From Methylomonas paludis (lineage in GTDB: Bacteria; Pseudomonadota; Gammaproteobacteria; Methylococcales; Methylomonadaceae): 64,000 nucleotides of DNA. Positions within the stretch are counted from its first letter, which is position 1. Each line of letters begins with the position of its first letter. Where the stretch lies: positions 2,790,001-2,854,000 of the forward strand of contig NZ_CP073754.1 in the NCBI RefSeq assembly GCF_018734325.1. The letters run 5' to 3'. Shown piece after piece: positions 18,222 through 26,247 of this stretch. Below the pieces are notes generated by a model. It worked only from the letters and a program-made list of their open reading frames with translations, searched no databases and had not been told where the DNA came from. A program made the translations under genes and the position numbers.

Positions 18222-19271
18222 TTAAATTTTACGCCGGGTCAAGGGATGCAGGTCGAAGGTTTTTCTGACATGTTGCCATTGCTTGACTACGTTTTCAATA
18301 CCATGACTGTCGGCGGCCTTGAGCTGGCTATAACATTCATTGCTATGCACAAAAGCTGCCAGGAAGGGTGCCATAGCCTGTTGCTGGGTGGTATATAGCG
18401 CCAAAGCCTGACGCTTGACTGCAATTTGCGCCGGGCTCAGATAGACACAACTACGGGTGTGATTACGTAACGGTAAATCATCAGGCAGATAGAGCGGCTG
18501 GTCACTAAAATCAAATGCCGTATCAGCGCTGGAACCGGGCGGCCAGCCGTTTTGCCAATGAATCACATAGGCCAGTAATTTGGGCTGAGCAGAATGGCCG
18601 GCGTAGGTTTCCAGCCAATCGTGCACAGCCAGCAAGGCAAACATGCCAAGTCCGGCATGATCGGAATCGTTTTCCATGACATCCGGAAACACGATTATAG
18701 TGGGTCGGGTTTCACTGAAGATGGCCAGCAGTTCACGGCGCAGATCTTCGCCATCCTGAGCCATCCCTCTATCTTCGGCCTCCTGATAGGGAACATGGTT
18801 GCGACCGGTAAAATCAGAGCGATCAGGGTTGCTACGCTGCCAATGTTTAACCAGCATGGTATAGATGGAACCATCGGAAAAGCCGAGTAAATCCAGGTGA
18901 ATAAACCCTTTGCCAAGGAGTTGGGCCGCATCCCGGGATTCTTGTAATCGTTTTTCGCCATATTGCAGAAAATCAGCCGGGCTGAGCCGGCTTTTATGCA
19001 GATAACGCTGAATAGCTTCAACATAGGCGTCACCAGCGGTGACTACTACACTTCTGACACTCCCGCCCTGGGCCTGGACGATTTGCTGCAGGCCGGCAGC
19101 ACTAAGGGTTTCGTCATCGGGATGCGGGGCGAGTATCAGCAGGCGCTCACCGCGGCTTATTGTCAAAGTTTGCGGCACTTGCTGGGCCGAGACGCTGGTG
19201 GTGTAAAGCGTTAAACTTAGCCAGACTGCCCATAATAGTGGCTTACGAAACAGACATAGGACTCGGGTCAT
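18222..19271 (-). CDS. PIG-L family deacetylase, exported
   Basis: 349 residues. Signal peptide MTRVLCLFRKPLLWAVWLSL... cleaved near SAQ. The mature protein opens with LLILAPHPDDETLSAAG: the HPDDE motif near residue 50 supplies the zinc ligands and catalytic Asp of N-acetylglucosaminyl-type deacetylases; the later DSDHAGLG provides the second His. Last gene of the minus-strand operon starting at 22952, 33 bases after the glycosyltransferase. With a signal peptide it should act in the periplasm or at the envelope, unlike most cytosolic PIG-L enzymes, so a role in trimming N-acyl groups from a surface glycan is likely but unproven. Confidence 0.85.
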   Translation of the reverse strand: MTRVLCLFRKPLLWAVWLSLTLYTTSVSAQQVPQTLTISRGERLLILAPHPDDETLSAAGLQQIVQAQGGSVRSVVVTAGDAYVEAIQRYLHKSRLSPADFLQYGEKRLQESRDAAQLLGKGFIHLDLLGFSDGSIYTMLVKHWQRSNPDRSDFTGRNHVPYQEAEDRGMAQDGEDLRRELLAIFSETRPTIIVFPDVMENDSDHAGLGMFALLAVHDWLETYAGHSAQPKLLAYVIHWQNGWPPGSSADTAFDFSDQPLYLPDDLPLRNHTRSCVYLSPAQIAVKRQALALYTTQQQAMAPFLAAFVHSNECYSQLKAADSHGIENVVKQWQHVRKTFDLHPLTRRKI

Positions 19272-19304
19272 AAAGATGGCGCAATGTGCGGCTTGGACTT
19301 AAAG

Positions 19305-20273
19305 TTATAAGGGGGGACGGTTTTTTTTGCGTATACCGGCGCTGGCTTTAATCAAATAGTGGGGTCTAGCTTTGACTTCTTCGTAAATTTTAGCAATGTA
19401 TTCGCCGATAATGCCCAAACTGATCATGATGAAGCTGCCTATCATTAACAGGCTGATGATGGTGGTGGCAAAGCCGGAGACGGCTTTGCCGTTACTCAGG
19501 GAAATCACAGCATCGGTGGCGACACCGAAACCGAGAATTAAGGTGGCTATGCCCAGAAAAGTGACGATGCGCAGCGGTAAAGAAGTGAATGAGGTCAAGG
19601 CGGTGATGGATAATTCCAGTAACGACCAGAATGACCATTTGCTGGCACCGTCCAGACGATTATCGACATCAAAATAAAGACTGACCTCGTTAAAGCCCAG
19701 CCAACTGGTCAAACCGCGAAAGAAACGTTGGCGCTCAGGTAATTGATACACAATAATATCCACAATTTCTCTGTCCAGTAATTTGAAATCGGAGGAGTTG
19801 TTGGTATTAATACCGCCGAGTTTAGAGATCATCTTATTAATGGCATGAGCAGTGGCTTTTTTGGCCAGGGAGTCCTGATTGCGACTGCGTTTGACTGCGT
19901 GAACAATTTGCGCCCCCTGCCGCCATTGATCCAGCATGGCTGGGATTAACTTGGGCGGGTGTTGCAGATCGGCATCAATAATGATGACGGCATCGCCTTC
20001 CGCGTATTCCAGACCTGCCAACATGGCACTTTCTTTGCCGAAATTGCGACTCAAAGCCAGGGCTTTGATACGTGGTTCGCTGCTGGATAATTCACTGAGT
20101 TTTTGAAAAGTGGTATCGCTGCTGCCGTCATCAACGGCAATAATTTCCCAGTCCAAACCTGTAGCGCTAAGTATGCCGCTGATTTGGCTTAAGGCATGGC
20201 TGATGCCCTGGCTTTCGTTATAGGCGGGAACCACAACACTGATGAGTGGGTTGGTATTGCTGATGGCGGTCAT
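19305..20273 (-). CDS. GtrB/ArnC-type undecaprenyl-phosphate glycosyltransferase (GT2)
   Basis: 322 residues. The GT-A fold begins ISVVVPAYNESQGI; DDGSSDTT and IIDADLQHPP (DXD motif) bind the nucleotide sugar. Two transmembrane helices near the C-terminus (IVTFLGIATLILGFGVATDAV and TTIISLLMIGSFIMISLGIIG) followed by EYIAKIYEEVKARPHYLI are the signature of the dolichol/undecaprenyl-phosphate sugar synthases. It would load a sugar on undecaprenyl phosphate at the cytosolic face. It lies 10 bases after the YdjC-type gene and belongs to the same operon as the GtrA-ArnT fusion. The sugar is not deducible. Confidence 0.9.
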   Translation of the reverse strand: MTAISNTNPLISVVVPAYNESQGISHALSQISGILSATGLDWEIIAVDDGSSDTTFQKLSELSSSEPRIKALALSRNFGKESAMLAGLEYAEGDAVIIIDADLQHPPKLIPAMLDQWRQGAQIVHAVKRSRNQDSLAKKATAHAINKMISKLGGINTNNSSDFKLLDREIVDIIVYQLPERQRFFRGLTSWLGFNEVSLYFDVDNRLDGASKWSFWSLLELSITALTSFTSLPLRIVTFLGIATLILGFGVATDAVISLSNGKAVSGFATTIISLLMIGSFIMISLGIIGEYIAKIYEEVKARPHYLIKASAGIRKKNRPPL

Positions 20274-20283
20274 GTTTTTTGGT

Positions 20284-21114
20284 TTAGTCTGGATAAGAGC
20301 TGAGGATAATTCTGTGGTTTTGGTATAGCTGCGCCAAGTCTCGACTTTGCAAGACGGCCAGTTCTGTAGCCCAGGCGTGATAAGCCAGCAAACGTGGCTG
20401 GATGCATTCAGGCTCCGGCTGATAACCGGGATGACACATGAGTTCGTAGGTTTGACCAGGGTGTAAACTGGACATTATTTTGGCCAAATAAGCGATATCG
20501 AGCTTCCCGCTTTGGCTTAAACCCAAAAACAACGGTGCGGATACCCTCAACCGGTGCCGGTTGAGCAAATACATAAACTGCATCAAACTATTGCGAATCA
20601 AACCGGCCAGGCTAGTTGGCCAAAGCCAGTCGGCACTGGTCAGGCGGACGTGAGTAATCCGGTATGCAGTGGCCAATTCCAGCACTAGAGGAAACAGCAC
20701 CGGCAGCATGTGGATGTGTTCGTGAGAATTCAGGAAGCGTAGCCGGTGCGACTGACAGGCTTGAATTTGGGCATGCCATTCATCGCGCACCAGATCAAGG
20801 CTGATTTTACCGCTCATAATCAACAGACTCATTCGATAAGCCCCCGGAAACTGGCCATGCCAAGGCGCCAGTTTTGCCCTCAGTGCCGCCGTGAGTGGGC
20901 AACCGCTGGTTAAATTAAGGTGTACGCCCAAATCCAGTTCGGGTACAGCCGTCAACTCGGCCAGTTGGCTGGGCAGATCGGCGGCGTTGGCCATGATGCC
21001 GGTGGCAGTGATGCTGCCGGATTGGGCTGCAGCCATTATGCCTCGGCTGACATGAGGAAAATAGCCATAGTCATCAGCATTAACGATCAGGCGAATACTG
21101 GGCTGGTCTGACAT
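20284..21114 (-). CDS. YdjC/ChbG/NaxD-family carbohydrate deacetylase
   Basis: 276 residues. N-terminal IRLIVNADDYGYFPHVSRGI carries the Asp-Asp catalytic/metal motif; GVHLNLTSG and LNSHEHIHMLPVLFPLV supply the His ligands, and ELMCHPGYQP the C-terminal His. The family removes N-acetyl groups from sugars; NaxD of Francisella acts on undecaprenyl-phosphate-GalNAc before transfer to lipid A, and HpnK belongs to the same family. Here it sits between a GtrB-type transferase and an ArnT-type transferase, with 2 bases to the upstream gene, so the NaxD-like role is the best inference. A hopanoid role is less likely because no hpn genes are nearby. Confidence 0.85.
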   Translation of the reverse strand: MSDQPSIRLIVNADDYGYFPHVSRGIMAAAQSGSITATGIMANAADLPSQLAELTAVPELDLGVHLNLTSGCPLTAALRAKLAPWHGQFPGAYRMSLLIMSGKISLDLVRDEWHAQIQACQSHRLRFLNSHEHIHMLPVLFPLVLELATAYRITHVRLTSADWLWPTSLAGLIRNSLMQFMYLLNRHRLRVSAPLFLGLSQSGKLDIAYLAKIMSSLHPGQTYELMCHPGYQPEPECIQPRLLAYHAWATELAVLQSRDLAQLYQNHRIILSSYPD

Positions 21115-21116
21115 GA

Positions 21117-22952
21117 TTAATTTCCCGTGTGGGCATGATACATCTGATATTGGCCATAAGCCGTGACTGGCTGTAACTGGGCTTTTAATGTATCCGGCAA
21201 ATCCTGATAAATGACGTTACGCAACACGTAATAATCGTGTGCCCCCGTGCTTAAATGGTTTTCCAGAGCAGGGATGTCCGGCAATTCCACGACTTTACCC
21301 TGTAGGTAGAATTGGGCTGAATAAACTTTTTCCTTGAGATAAATCAGCCGCTCATCTGGACTTGCCAGCTGCCGGTAATCACTGACCAAGCGTTTTTGGG
21401 ATCTGAGAAAATCAGCATCAGCCAGTTGGTAATAAATCACCAGACTAAAAAATATTAACGGCACACTTAAAATCAGGGCGTTGAGCGATTTTTTTAAGGG
21501 AGCTTGCCAACTGCTGAGCAATAAGGCCAGTCCCGGCAAGCCAGGCAGTACATAAGTCCAAATAATGTTGGCAGAGAAACTGAAGAATAGCAAAGGCGCC
21601 AACATCCATAATAAGCAGTAGAGCTGCCAGTTGTCCTGATCCCGGAGCAACCCTGCAGCCTGCCGGTGCCATAAGGCGCGGCCAAGTTTGTGTAGCAAGA
21701 TCAAGCTCCAGGGAAAGCCGGCCAGCAGCCAGTAGACCCAGATCATACCGCGCGGATGTGCGCGGCCTACACCGTATAAATCACCTTTCCAACCGCTTTC
21801 AGTAAAGCGTTTCCAATGTTCGCCGATAAAAAAATATTCCAAAAAACCGGGGGTGCGCTGTTCGGCCAGGATATACCAGGGGACACACAAACACAACATC
21901 AGCAGAGTACCACTCAGCCAGGGGATACGCCGCCAGATCAGCAGCCAGTTACCGGTCAGCAAGGTCCAGAAAAACAGGCTGACGCCAGTTAATACCACGG
22001 TAATGGGGCCTTTAGCCATTAAGCCGATACTAAGGCCAAGGAAAAACACATAGCCCCACCAGCGCGATTGATCTTCACGCAAGGCCAGCCAGAATGCCGC
22101 CAGGGCCAGAGTCACGCCAAAGCTCATGCATTGATCCATGGCTACGGTGCCGGACATGACAAAAAACAGGACGCTGGAAGCCAGAATCAAGCTGGCTGAC
22201 CAAGGGTCGGCAATTTCGTTACGCGTCTTCACCAAGCGGTACAGAATTAAGACGATACCAATACCGAGCAGCAAAGACGGCAACCGCGCACCAAAGTCAT
22301 TGACACCCACCACGCCCATGCTGGTAGCGGTTAACCAGATGGTCAGCGGCGGCTTACCCCAAAATGGTACGCCGTATTCTATCATCGGCGTTACCCAGTT
22401 AGCGGTTTCCAGCATTTTTCTGGCCATTTCCGCATAGCGGGATTCGGAAGGGTCATAGAGCGGATACAGGCCGGAACTAAAGGTGCGGATCAGTAAGATG
22501 GTGATCAGCAAGACGGAGGCGGGCCACGGTGTGTTGATGAGCTTTGCCCAGTCGGTTTTGGCAGCGGCGGCTGGTTTATGCATTTTAAAAGTCCAAAAAG
22601 TATTCGCTAAAAAATTCCAGATCAATACCAGTAAGGTACTTAATAATTGGGCATAAAGATAAAACAGTCTGGGGGTAAATAATGCCATCAAAGCCAGGTT
22701 AAGCATCATACCTAGTCCGGCTATCGTGGCAAATTTCGGAAAAGTCCGGGTGTGCGACTGGTTTGATTTATAGGTGAATTTAAAATTTAAGCTGTAGTTT
22801 ATCAGCAGACCGGCAATTGAACCGTAACCGGAAGCGGCTACCGGACTGGAGCCGGCCCAAGTTACCAGACTATAGAGGACGGCATAGTGGGCCAGCGTGC
22901 CGATACTGCCAACCAAGGCAAAATAGATGAACTTAGTTCCCACACGATTCAC
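21117..22952 (-). CDS. GtrA-like flippase domain fused to ArnT/PMT-type glycosyltransferase
   Basis: 611 residues in two parts. Residues 1-125 form a GtrA-like four-helix membrane domain (KFIYFALVGSIGTLAHYAVLY, LLINYSLNFKFTYKS, IWNFLANTFWTFK). From about residue 140 a GT-C glycosyltransferase follows with LYPLYDPSESRYAEMARKML (catalytic-loop Asp/Glu and ArnT family motif), WGKPPLTIW and many helices. The fusion would flip a lipid-linked sugar and then transfer it to an acceptor such as lipid A in the periplasm. First gene of the four-gene operon down to 18222. The upstream promoter must lie in the 328 bases shared with the divergent TonB receptor gene. The acceptor is inferred, not shown. Confidence 0.88.
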   Translation of the reverse strand: MNRVGTKFIYFALVGSIGTLAHYAVLYSLVTWAGSSPVAASGYGSIAGLLINYSLNFKFTYKSNQSHTRTFPKFATIAGLGMMLNLALMALFTPRLFYLYAQLLSTLLVLIWNFLANTFWTFKMHKPAAAAKTDWAKLINTPWPASVLLITILLIRTFSSGLYPLYDPSESRYAEMARKMLETANWVTPMIEYGVPFWGKPPLTIWLTATSMGVVGVNDFGARLPSLLLGIGIVLILYRLVKTRNEIADPWSASLILASSVLFFVMSGTVAMDQCMSFGVTLALAAFWLALREDQSRWWGYVFFLGLSIGLMAKGPITVVLTGVSLFFWTLLTGNWLLIWRRIPWLSGTLLMLCLCVPWYILAEQRTPGFLEYFFIGEHWKRFTESGWKGDLYGVGRAHPRGMIWVYWLLAGFPWSLILLHKLGRALWHRQAAGLLRDQDNWQLYCLLWMLAPLLFFSFSANIIWTYVLPGLPGLALLLSSWQAPLKKSLNALILSVPLIFFSLVIYYQLADADFLRSQKRLVSDYRQLASPDERLIYLKEKVYSAQFYLQGKVVELPDIPALENHLSTGAHDYYVLRNVIYQDLPDTLKAQLQPVTAYGQYQMYHAHTGN

Positions 22953-23280
22953 AAATGCTCAATTGCTTGATCCGGCAACCCCGAGCTGGTTGAAAGCGGG
23001 CTGGGTAATATTTTGCTGCACAGAAAACCGGCATGGGCTAAATTTGGGCGCTATCCATTGAATAGGCTTTATTTTCGCAAAATTTATAGTGTATTGCTAT
23101 GGGCTTGCGACACAATTTGCTGGTTTTGGCTTAATTACTGGGCTGGCGAGCAATCGACTTACAGCCAGAGCAGACATTGATGCAATACTCGCCGACTGCG
23201 GTTTCGGGAATTTTTCCTATAGTCAGTCTGGCGGGTTTGTTGGGAAAATAGCCCTTAGGTCTAATTTAATGGTATTAATC
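22953..23280. other. Divergent intergenic region (glycan operon / TonB receptor)
   Basis: 328 bases between divergent transcripts. An in-frame extension of the receptor back to 23089 exists but lacks a signal peptide, so it is treated as noncoding. No cobalamin or other riboswitch consensus was recognised, and no Fur-like site was seen. Confidence 0.4.
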
Positions 23281-25611
23281 ATGCAATCTTTATATTTTCG
23301 GACTTGGCTGGTGTTGGCGCTAATGGTCACTGCCAATGAAGCTGCCGCTGGCTCGTGGTGGCAGGAAATACTCAAACCGCAGAGTCAGGACGACACCCCA
23401 GCCCCAGCCAAAACAGATATCGAGGCTAAATCTGCCGAACATCCGGTCGACGCGTTTGAGCTGCCGGAAGTAGCGGTGGTCAGCACCACACCTCTCGGTT
23501 CCACAGGTCTGGCCTTGAAGAAAGTTTCCGGCAATGTGCAATCAGCAGAAGACGAAGACATTCAGCGCCATGAGGCGTTGGCGATACCGGATTTTCTGAA
23601 CCGGCGCATGGAAAGTGTGAATGTTAACGACACTCAGAACAACCCCTATCAACCTGATATCAGCTATCGCGGTTTTACCGCTTCACCGCTGCTGGGTACG
23701 CCGATCGGCATTTCGGTGTATCAGGATGGAGTAAGGGTAAATGAAGCCTTTGGCGATACAGTGAACTGGGATTTGATTCCACAGATAGCAATTGCCAATA
23801 TGGAGATGATGCCGGGTTCCAATCCTTTGTTTGGTTTGAACACCTTAGGCGGGGCTTTGTCGGTGCGCACCAAGAGCGGTTTCAGTCATCCGGGCTTTCA
23901 TGCCCAATCCTACGGCGGCTCATATGGCCGGCAGGCTTATCAGGCCGAGCTGGGCGGCTCGAAAGACAATTTGGACTGGTATTTTGCCGGAAACATATTT
24001 GGCGACGATGGCTGGCGGCCATTTTCGCCGACATCAGTCAACCAAGGCTTTGGCAAAATCGGCTGGGAGAACGAAAAAACCGACCTGGATTTGAGCTTTA
24101 CCTTTGCCGATAATAATATGCAAGGGGTGGGACCTACTCCACAATCCATGTTGCAGCAGAACTGGGCGGCGATTTTTACCGCGCCGGATATAACCAAAAA
24201 TACCATGTATTTTGTTAACTTAAAAGGCAGTCACCGCTTTACCGATGAATTGCAGTTAAGCGGTAACACCTATTTTCGTAATAATAACACCAGCAGCTTG
24301 AACAGCAATACCGGGAATAACTGCGATGTTTGGGTGCAGGCAACTTTGTCCTGCCAGAATGGGGCAGCCCCCGGCTCATTTCAGGCCACCCAAACCCGCA
24401 CCAACGGCGCCGGCGCCAATTTGCAGCTGACCTCGGATTACAAGATCAAAAATCACGACAATCAGTTTGTCACCGGCGGCGGCTTTAATTATGGTAACAC
24501 CCATTTTTACGAGGCCACTCAGGATGCTGTGATTAATGCCAGTTATTTTGAAACAGGCACCACACCGTTTGCGCCACAAGCCCAGTTACACGCGCAGAAC
24601 GCTTACTCAAATCTGTTTGTCACGGACACTTTTTCAGTATTTGACTGGATGCATATCAATTCGGCGCTTAATTGGATTCAGGCTGAGGTGCGTAATGTCG
24701 ATCAAATGAATCCGACCAATTCGCAGAATTCATTGAGTTCCAATACACATTATCAACGCCTGAATCCGTCGGCGGGCGTTACGCTTAATCCTTTGGATGC
24801 GCTGGCTTTACAGACACCGTTGCAGGAGTTCACCACTTATTTTAACTATAACGAGGGTTTTCGCGCCCCGACAGCGGTGGAGATGGGCTGCAGTAATCCG
24901 CTAGTACCGTGCAATTTGCCCAACAGCATGATTTCTGATCCGCCTACGCTAAAACCAGTGGTTTCGCATACGCTGGAAGCTGGTTTGCGTGGCAAGTTCA
25001 GTAAAGCGCTGAAATGGAATGCGGCGGTATACCAGACCATCAATACCAACGATATTTTGTTTGAAAGTACCAACTTCACCGGCACTCAGGGCTATTTTGC
25101 CAATGTCGGCAAAACTCGCCGCCAGGGTGTGGAGTTTGGTTTAAGCGGTCTGGCGCTGGACAGCCTGAACTGGTATTTGAGTTATGGCTTCGTGGACGCT
25201 ACTTATCAGTCCAGTGCTCTGCTGTTTAATGGCCTCAATCAGGAGAACGTGATTGCAGGTAATAAAATCCCCAGTATTCCGCAAAATACCTTGAAGTTCG
25301 GCGCCGAGTATGAGTTTTTTAAAAACCTGTTTCTGGGCAGTGATGTGCAGTATACCGGTGGTCAATATGCCCGCGGTGATGATCAGAATGTTTATCAGGC
25401 GTTGCCTGATTATACGGTGGTGAATCTGAATGGCCGTTATGTGTTCAATCGCTACCTTGAATTGTTTGCGATGGGGCGTAACGTGCTGGACAACCATTAT
25501 TTGTCGTTTGGGCAAATGGGGCAGAACTTCTTTAATGGTCAGAATAGCCAGTTTGTCGGGCCCGGGGCTGTGGCGACCGGGTACGCCGGGATTCGTGTGC
25601 ACTGGGATTAA
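23281..25611 (+). CDS. TonB-dependent outer-membrane receptor
   Basis: 776 residues from the ATG at 23281, chosen because it starts directly with a Sec signal peptide (MQSLYFRTWLVLALMVTANEAAAG). A Pro-rich linker with VDAFELPEVAVVSTTPLGSTG (TonB-box region) leads to the plug, with DFLNRRMESVNVNDTQNNPYQPDISYRG and GISVYQDGVRVNEAFGD, then a 22-strand barrel ending in GYAGIRVHWD. It imports a substrate using the TonB energy complex. The ligand is unknown: no siderophore or cobalamin genes flank it on the same strand, but the NRPS starts 636 bases downstream. A start at 23269 is also possible. Confidence 0.9.
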   Translation: MQSLYFRTWLVLALMVTANEAAAGSWWQEILKPQSQDDTPAPAKTDIEAKSAEHPVDAFELPEVAVVSTTPLGSTGLALKKVSGNVQSAEDEDIQRHEALAIPDFLNRRMESVNVNDTQNNPYQPDISYRGFTASPLLGTPIGISVYQDGVRVNEAFGDTVNWDLIPQIAIANMEMMPGSNPLFGLNTLGGALSVRTKSGFSHPGFHAQSYGGSYGRQAYQAELGGSKDNLDWYFAGNIFGDDGWRPFSPTSVNQGFGKIGWENEKTDLDLSFTFADNNMQGVGPTPQSMLQQNWAAIFTAPDITKNTMYFVNLKGSHRFTDELQLSGNTYFRNNNTSSLNSNTGNNCDVWVQATLSCQNGAAPGSFQATQTRTNGAGANLQLTSDYKIKNHDNQFVTGGGFNYGNTHFYEATQDAVINASYFETGTTPFAPQAQLHAQNAYSNLFVTDTFSVFDWMHINSALNWIQAEVRNVDQMNPTNSQNSLSSNTHYQRLNPSAGVTLNPLDALALQTPLQEFTTYFNYNEGFRAPTAVEMGCSNPLVPCNLPNSMISDPPTLKPVVSHTLEAGLRGKFSKALKWNAAVYQTINTNDILFESTNFTGTQGYFANVGKTRRQGVEFGLSGLALDSLNWYLSYGFVDATYQSSALLFNGLNQENVIAGNKIPSIPQNTLKFGAEYEFFKNLFLGSDVQYTGGQYARGDDQNVYQALPDYTVVNLNGRYVFNRYLELFAMGRNVLDNHYLSFGQMGQNFFNGQNSQFVGPGAVATGYAGIRVHWD

Positions 25612-25800
25612 AACTGAACAGGAAGCTCATGGTTTCGCGATTTAGGCTTTTCGCTAGCGTTCATCCTCCTAAAAGTGTTGTGCGCTGATTGCTTGCTGAG
25701 TTTTAGCGCTAGACTCTTGGGCGCAAAAACTTACTCTGTCCTTTTTTAGGCTGGCTGTAATTTCAATACCCTAGCTAGACAAGTGACTATCGCTTAAATT

Positions 25801-25831
25801 GGTGGGTTACGCGCTATCGAGCCAACTCACC
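25801..25831. repeat. Dispersed hairpin repeat (GGTTAC..CTA type), copy 1
   Basis: GGTGGGTTA (25801-25809) and CAACTCACC (25823-25831) form an imperfect stem around CGCGCTATCGAGC. A better copy in the same orientation lies at 30675-30705 on the other side of the NRPS gene, and a weaker relative lies near 35511-35548. Confidence 0.6.
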
Positions 25832-25996
25832 CTTCAAATTTTGGCAACCGATCTTTTAAACTAGTTTGCCATGCTTACTCCACTCAGTTACTGAGCCGAG
25901 CATGAACCTAAGTTCTACAAGCTCGGCAAATTTGACTAACGCAACAAATTGGCCTTTTTTAACTTTAGTCGATAGAAAACTCTATTAAATCTAATT

Positions 25997-26015
25997 GATA
26001 TTCATAATCATTTAG
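25997..26015. promoter_or_regulatory. Fur-box-like sequence upstream of the NRPS gene
   Basis: GATATTCATAATCATTTAG matches the 19-bp Fur consensus at 14 positions, including ATAATCATT. It lies 230 bases upstream of the NRPS start in AT-rich sequence, where chance matches are not rare. It is suggestive of iron control only. Confidence 0.35.
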
Positions 26016-26247
26016 ATTAACATAAGCAATAAATAATTCAACGCTTATCCTGATGGGCTTTATGGTTTTTATTGACATAAAATAGCAAATGAATCTGTTT
26101 TTATGTTAGGAACTAAGCAGGCATACGCATAATTTGGCTCATGCTCAAAACAAGGCTTGAAACGGCTTAGCCATATGATTTAACAATGAAATAACAACAT
26201 AATCACCTATTTTTGCTCGATGGAGCTACTTTTAATACATAGCCGCC

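Larger units (their letters stand above)
25612..26247. other. Intergenic region between TonB receptor and NRPS
   Basis: No gene seen. It contains the dispersed hairpin repeat at 25801-25831 and a Fur-like sequence at 25997-26015, listed separately. The rest is AT-rich and featureless. Confidence 0.5.

Noticed and set aside
18222-21114. Hopanoid (hpn) cluster because of the ChbG/HpnK-type deacetylase
   Set aside because: No squalene-hopene cyclase or other hpn gene nearby; neighbours fit a lipid-linked sugar pathway.
23089-23280. N-terminal extension of the TonB receptor frame by 64 codons
   Set aside because: The extension would bury the signal peptide; the internal start at 23281 begins with it.
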